Of a stretch of 18,826 bases of DNA, positions 14,227 through 18,826 are shown in pieces. Each line of letters opens with the position of its first letter. The stretch's first letter is position 1. A model generated the notes under the pieces. The model searched no databases. It was not told where the DNA came from and worked only from the letters and a program-made list of their open reading frames with translations. This stretch comes from an uncultured Chitinophagaceae bacterium (GTDB taxonomy: Bacteria > Bacteroidota > Bacteroidia > Chitinophagales > Chitinophagaceae), in the NCBI GenBank assembly GCA_937919945.1, contig CALESY010000124.1:1-18826 (forward strand), in the 5' to 3' direction. A program made the translations under genes and the position numbers.

Positions 14227-17200
14227 ATGAAACACTTCAACTATTTAAAACAGGCACTTATTCCGGTACTGCTGGTACTGGTAGGGGCGCTGTCTGCCAA
14301 TGCGCAGCCGCTGAACGGTACCTATACTGTTGGTACGGGTGGCAATTACAGCACGCTTAGTGCAGCTATTACAGACCTGAACAACAGGGGTGTTAATGGT
14401 CCTGTGGTTATGAATGTATTGCCCGGCACATGGTCAGGTACTACATGGCAAGGCCAACTGAACGCCATAACCGGCGCCAGCAGTACCAATACTATTACGT
14501 TCCAAGCTCAAAATGGTCCGGGTACATCTACATTACAAGTATCTGGCGGTTTTAGCAACAACTACATCTTTCGCCTGAATAATAGTAACTGGGTTACTAT
14601 CAAAGATCTGACACTTGATAACAACAACACAACTTATGGTGTTGACGTTGAGTTTATGGGTTCAGCATCTAACAATACGGTTCAAAACTGTATACTTACA
14701 GGCAATGCAAGTAGTTCAACATCTTCTTCAAAGGCGCGTGTTTACGCAAATAACGTAACAGGTAGTAATAACCAAATATTAAATAATACAATGCCTGCAG
14801 GTTGTTCTTGGGGTGTGTACTATTTTGGTAATACGTCTACAAGGCCTGTTAACTGGGTAGTACAAGGTAATACAATGAATCCTTACTGGGGTTCTATCTA
14901 TGCCTACTACATGAACGATTTTAAAATCCGTAACAATAATATCACAAAATACCTGACAAGTGGTTTCCAGGGTATGTACCTGAATTATTGCTACAATGCA
15001 TTGGAAATTATAGGTAATACTCAATCAGTACCTACAGCCAACAGTACTACATATTCATTGTATTTGTGGGAATGTAAGGGTACTTCATTTGCCAACAAAG
15101 CGGTGATTGCTAATAATACTTTCACTATCAGCAGTAATACCTCTACTACTTATCCATTGTATTCATACTATCTGGATAATGACTCTTTTGTAAACAATAC
15201 TTTTACTGCTACCACTACTTCTGCGCTTTACAATTACAACTATTATCTGCAGAATACAACATTTAAAGGCAACAACTTCAATTTTACATCTAACAGTACA
15301 ATGTATCTGATGTACAATTACGCTTATGGTTATGCTGGTAATGTTATTTTTGACGGCAATACTATGATTGGTACATCGCCAAGTTCAGGTACTATTTATA
15401 ACTGGCCTATCTATTATAGCGATAATTCTAAATTTATTAATAACGTTTGTTCTTTATCAAGTGCTTTAGGTAGTGTTTTCAGCTATCCAATATATGTAGC
15501 AGTTAATACAGAGTGTCGTAATAATACTTTCTATAGTAATTCAAACGGTTCAGGTACTGTTTATGGTGCGTATATATATAATAATACATCAGGTCAGGCA
15601 AACAGTATAGTTGCTAATAACAAAGTATTTGCTCGCAGCTCAACAGGTGCAGTATATGGTTTATACTTCCTGTATGGTAATACGTCAAAGATTTTCAACA
15701 ACAGCATTACAACAGCAGGTACAGGTAACTCAACTGTATATACGTTTGGTGTAATGTATAGCTACGGCCCTGTAGACATATATAATAACAGCGTGTACGA
15801 TGGTTGTACAAGTACATCTACTGCACACTATACTGTATATGGATACAACGCAAGCTTCTATGGTGGTGTAGCTAACTGGAGGAATAACGTCATTAGTAAA
15901 GGTAGCCCTAACGGTCGCCCGCTGATGTTCTTTTATGACAACAGTAACTACAATACATATGATTACAACAACTTCCATACACCAGGTACAGACTTAGCGG
16001 GTATGGCAGTAGGTGGTACATATGCTAATCTTACTACATGGAGAGCGTCAAATGGAATGAACCAAAACTCATTGTCATATCAACCTGCCTTTACTAACGT
16101 AGCAACCGGTGACCTTACACCTGATGCAACTAACAGTAACTGTTGGTCTATGAACGGTCGCGGTATTCATATTGCAGGTAATACAGCAGATATTAATGGT
16201 ACTAACCGTCATGTGGTAACTTCTACAGGTGTGCCTGACTTAGGTGCGTATGAGTTTACACCTAATTCAGGTGTAATACCGCCACTTGCTACACCAACAC
16301 CAGCTATTCCTGTTGCAGGTGGTACGCAGGTATATACATTTGGTCGTGATACGGTTTGTACTATAGAGTGGGATGCCGCTGCTACTGTACCGGCAACTGC
16401 TCCGGATGTAAGACAATACTCTGGTGCTGCTCCTCCGGGATTAGCGAGCATAAACCCAACTAACATGTACTTCTACACAGATATATCTTCAGGTACATCT
16501 GCAGACTATGTAGCTAATATATATTACAAAGACCCCTGGATGGGTACTATCGCTGCTGAAGCGGCACTTCGCTTAGCTAAGAAAGATGGTGCTAACCCTT
16601 GGGTTGGTTATGCATCTACCGTAAGCGGTGCTAATACAGTTCGCAATTTTATCTACAGCCCAGCATCGCCTAAGTTGAATAACTATGGCTTGTACACAGG
16701 TATAGATGTGCCAAACAATGCAAGCGCTGTAACACTTGTAGAACCGGCTGGAACTTTTTGTGCCGGTACAAAAATTGTTAAAGTGCTTATCAGAAATACT
16801 GGTAACAATAACATAAACAGTGTAAACATCAATTGGCAGTTAAACGGTGGTCCTGTTGTGGTAATACCTTATAATACGGTAATACCTTATAATAATGGTA
16901 CACCAGGTATCAATGAGGCTGTTATCACTCTCGGTCCAGTAGCATTTGGTGTTGCGCCAAATACATTCAAAGTATGGACTTCAATGCCTAATAACGTTGT
17001 TGACCCGATACCTGCGGATGATACATTAGGTCCTGTACAGTTACGTGCAGCATTGGATGGTGAATATACTGTGGGTGGTACAACGCCTGACTTCCCAACA
17101 CTTGTAGCAGCTATAAACGATTTGAAAGCTGCAGGTATGTGCGGTCCTGTAACATTAAAAATGAGAGCCGGTACTTATGTAGGACAAGTAGATATTACAA

Positions 17201-18826
17201 ATATTGGTGGTTCAAGCGCAATTAACAGGTTGACAATTCGTGCAGATGACGGTGTTCCTGCAACTGCTGTAAACGTCAACTATGGTGCAACAGGTACGGG
17301 TGATAACTATGTTATACGCCTGAATAATATGTCGTTCATAACTATTAAGGACATATCTATTAATGCTACAGCTTTCAACTATGGTAATGGCATCAGGTTG
17401 CAGGGTACAACTAATAATGACACCATCATGGGTTGTATCATTACTAACCAAAACAATCTGAGCAGCACTTATATGTGCGGTATAGATGGTAATGGTTCTC
17501 GTTACGATAACCTGAAAATAATAGGTAATACTATTAATGCAGCATTTGGTACATATTTATATGGTAGTACTGCTAATACTCCGGGCTTGTTGATAGAAAA
17601 TAACAACATCACATCTTGGTATGCAGGTATATACTACATATATAACCTGATACACGCACAGGTACGTAATAATACCATTACTTCGGCACCTGGCAATACA
17701 TTCCCATTTGCAGGTCTTTGTTATTGGTACGGACCATCTTCTACGACACCAAACATTATTGATTTCTCAAACAACAAGGTTACAGGCTTCTACTACGGTG
17801 TGTACTACATACAGTATCCTGTAGGTACAAGTGCTAACCGTGCACAGATGAATAATAATGTTATCACGTATGAAGGAACTCAAACAAACTACTATACTTG
17901 GTATGTTTATTATCCAAGCTATACGAATATCATGAACAATACAGTTGTAAACAAAGGTGCTACTTATAACTTCGGTTACGCTGCTATGTTCTATATCTAT
18001 AGCCAAAATCAGGATAGCATATATAATAACATATTTGCAAACTATTCTACAGGTTATGCATTATATACAATAATGTACACAGGCTATGGCCATAGGATGG
18101 ATAACAACAACCTTTACACTAATGGTACTACACTGGCTTATGATGGTGCAGGTACTTGGGCTAATATCAACACTCTGCGTACGTCTTTCTATGCTACGGG
18201 TAATGATAATGCGCATAGGAACTCAATATCTCACGAGCCTGGTATCAATACTACAACAGGTGTTCCTGATCCGTCAAACGCGAATGTTTGGTCTATCAAC
18301 GGCCGCGCATTGCAAACGCCACGTATAGGAAGTGATATAAACGGTACACCACGCTTCATTAACCGCGCGGATGGTGTATCTGATATCGGTGCTTATGAAG
18401 TAGAACCCGGCGTAATGCCACCTGCTGCTATTGCATCTCCTGCTGTGCCAGCTCCTGGTATCACACAAACATACAGGTTTGGTGAAACACCGGTTGCCAC
18501 AGTTAAATGGAATACACAACTAGGTCTTACTAGCCCGCTTACTGTACGTCAGTATAGTGGTGAGGTTGCTCCGAACAACTTCCAGGCTGTTAGCCAGAAT
18601 AAGTATCCTTACTTCTATACTAAATTCACTCCTGCAGGTGTAGGTAGCACTTACGACTTCGACCTGACGTTGAACTACTACGACTTCTGGTTGGGTAAAA
18701 TAGCTAACGAAAGCACAATGAAGCTTGCTCATTTGTTCGGTTCTACTCCATGGGTATCATACAATGAAGCTAACAGTAGTTCAAATGTTGCAAACAATAA
18801 CATATTTGCAGCAGGCGTTACCAGCT
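14227..18826 (+). CDS. giant secreted repeat protein with parallel beta-helix modules (3' end cut by window edge)
   Basis: The frame is open from ATG 14227 to the right edge: 1533 codons without a stop. Residues 1-26 form a signal peptide (IPVLLVLVGALSANA, cleavage before Q27). The mature part is rich in Asn, Thr, Ser, Gly and Tyr and has very few charges. Module 1 starts at residue 29 (LNGTYTVGTGGNYSTLSAAI). It continues as a right-handed parallel beta-helix with recurring NNTF/NNxI turns, ends in DLGAYEF (671-677), and is followed by a beta-sandwich-like part with VRQYSG (728-733). A CARDB/Ig-like linker spans about 826-942 (KVLIRNTGNNNINSVNINW). Module 2 starts at residue 943 (LDGEYTVGG) and repeats the same order, with DIGAYEV (1386-1392) and VRQYSG (1440-1445). 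The beta-helix of such proteins can bind or cleave polysaccharides; no catalytic residues can be assigned here. A surface adhesin exported by a type IX system is the likely role, but the C-terminal sorting domain is beyond the window. Confidence 0.9.
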   Translation, partial: MKHFNYLKQALIPVLLVLVGALSANAQPLNGTYTVGTGGNYSTLSAAITDLNNRGVNGPVVMNVLPGTWSGTTWQGQLNAITGASSTNTITFQAQNGPGTSTLQVSGGFSNNYIFRLNNSNWVTIKDLTLDNNNTTYGVDVEFMGSASNNTVQNCILTGNASSSTSSSKARVYANNVTGSNNQILNNTMPAGCSWGVYYFGNTSTRPVNWVVQGNTMNPYWGSIYAYYMNDFKIRNNNITKYLTSGFQGMYLNYCYNALEIIGNTQSVPTANSTTYSLYLWECKGTSFANKAVIANNTFTISSNTSTTYPLYSYYLDNDSFVNNTFTATTTSALYNYNYYLQNTTFKGNNFNFTSNSTMYLMYNYAYGYAGNVIFDGNTMIGTSPSSGTIYNWPIYYSDNSKFINNVCSLSSALGSVFSYPIYVAVNTECRNNTFYSNSNGSGTVYGAYIYNNTSGQANSIVANNKVFARSSTGAVYGLYFLYGNTSKIFNNSITTAGTGNSTVYTFGVMYSYGPVDIYNNSVYDGCTSTSTAHYTVYGYNASFYGGVANWRNNVISKGSPNGRPLMFFYDNSNYNTYDYNNFHTPGTDLAGMAVGGTYANLTTWRASNGMNQNSLSYQPAFTNVATGDLTPDATNSNCWSMNGRGIHIAGNTADINGTNRHVVTSTGVPDLGAYEFTPNSGVIPPLATPTPAIPVAGGTQVYTFGRDTVCTIEWDAAATVPATAPDVRQYSGAAPPGLASINPTNMYFYTDISSGTSADYVANIYYKDPWMGTIAAEAALRLAKKDGANPWVGYASTVSGANTVRNFIYSPASPKLNNYGLYTGIDVPNNASAVTLVEPAGTFCAGTKIVKVLIRNTGNNNINSVNINWQLNGGPVVVIPYNTVIPYNNGTPGINEAVITLGPVAFGVAPNTFKVWTSMPNNVVDPIPADDTLGPVQLRAALDGEYTVGGTTPDFPTLVAAINDLKAAGMCGPVTLKMRAGTYVGQVDITNIGGSSAINRLTIRADDGVPATAVNVNYGATGTGDNYVIRLNNMSFITIKDISINATAFNYGNGIRLQGTTNNDTIMGCIITNQNNLSSTYMCGIDGNGSRYDNLKIIGNTINAAFGTYLYGSTANTPGLLIENNNITSWYAGIYYIYNLIHAQVRNNTITSAPGNTFPFAGLCYWYGPSSTTPNIIDFSNNKVTGFYYGVYYIQYPVGTSANRAQMNNNVITYEGTQTNYYTWYVYYPSYTNIMNNTVVNKGATYNFGYAAMFYIYSQNQDSIYNNIFANYSTGYALYTIMYTGYGHRMDNNNLYTNGTTLAYDGAGTWANINTLRTSFYATGNDNAHRNSISHEPGINTTTGVPDPSNANVWSINGRALQTPRIGSDINGTPRFINRADGVSDIGAYEVEPGVMPPAAIASPAVPAPGITQTYRFGETPVATVKWNTQLGLTSPLTVRQYSGEVAPNNFQAVSQNKYPYFYTKFTPAGVGSTYDFDLTLNYYDFWLGKIANESTMKLAHLFGSTPWVSYNEANSSSNVANNNIFAAGVTS
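14311..17052 (+). repeat. module 1 of the giant protein (beta-helix, GAYE motif, sandwich, linker)
   Basis: Residues 29-942. Landmarks shared with module 2 are the opening (N/D)G(T/E)YTVG, the (L/I)GAYE motif, and VRQYSG 54-57 residues after it. The part from opening to VRQYSG is 699 residues. Confidence 0.8.
16860..16895 (+). repeat. 18-bp direct tandem duplication inside the linker
   Basis: Two adjacent 18-base units differ only at the last base (17 of 18 identical) and add six codons without changing frame, giving VIPYNT then VIPYNN (879-890). A recent slippage or duplication event is the simplest explanation. Confidence 0.85.
17053..18826 (+). repeat. module 2 of the giant protein (incomplete at window edge)
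   Basis: Residues 943-1533. The same landmarks come in the same order, but opening to VRQYSG takes 497 residues, about 200 fewer than in module 1; the missing length is in the beta-helix. The copies are clearly related in protein but well diverged, so the duplication is not recent. Confidence 0.8.

Noticed and set aside
14779..18732. several minus-strand frames of 70-85 residues and a plus frame at 18086-18328
   Set aside because: All fall in other frames of the continuous beta-helix coding region, whose translation shows a signal peptide and ordered repeats.
14227..18826. possible CRISPR or short-unit satellite in the giant gene
   Set aside because: The recurring AATAAT/AACAAC words reflect Asn-rich beta-helix turns and have no constant repeat length or spacers.

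Overview
The window looks like chromosomal DNA of a Bacteroidota bacterium, most likely near the Chitinophagaceae. This is inferred from several signs: TAnnTTTG-type promoter boxes (once with a TTTG element 21 bp upstream and once 19 bp upstream), few obvious Shine-Dalgarno sequences, SurA-like and EGF-type lipoproteins, a stand-alone RfaE2, and a huge Asn/Thr/Tyr-rich beta-helix surface protein. I see no rRNA, tRNA, CRISPR array, transposase or recognised defence system.

Left part (1-4174). The 3' end of a SNF2-family helicase gene on + meets, tail to tail, a run of minus-strand genes: a SAM methyltransferase, a SurA-type periplasmic peptidyl-prolyl isomerase and an exported TPR protein. A perfect hairpin terminator separates the isomerase from the methyltransferase and shows that the methyltransferase starts at the inner ATG.

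Middle (4318-10771), all on +. First comes a small secreted or membrane protein, then a 75-codon remnant of a SulP anion transporter (N-terminal segment only), then an intact beta-carbonic anhydrase and a terminator. Next is a cluster of panD (beta-alanine for pantothenate/CoA), a UPF0104/YbhN-like flippase-type membrane protein and rfaE2 (heptose nucleotide activation for LPS). The flippase and rfaE2 genes overlap. The ppk1-ppx pair follows (polyphosphate synthesis and hydrolysis), with ppx starting at a TTG four bases after ppk1 ends.

Right part (10889-18826). A small lipoprotein with a repeated tail and an EGF-like lipoprotein converge on an excellent two-way terminator, each with a good promoter. 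A secreted TPR protein follows, then 574 bases without a convincing gene. That gap holds three consecutive inverted repeats overlapping a 53-codon reading frame. Last is a secreted protein of at least 1533 residues that runs off the right edge. It is built from two long tandem modules (parallel beta-helix, GAYE motif, beta-sandwich) with a CARDB-like linker between them. It is probably a cell-surface adhesin or surface-layer protein, and its C-terminus, where a secretion signal would be expected, is outside the window.

The most noteworthy points are the module duplication in the giant protein, the structured leader in front of it, and the decayed SulP next to an intact carbonic anhydrase. None of them proves a new system.
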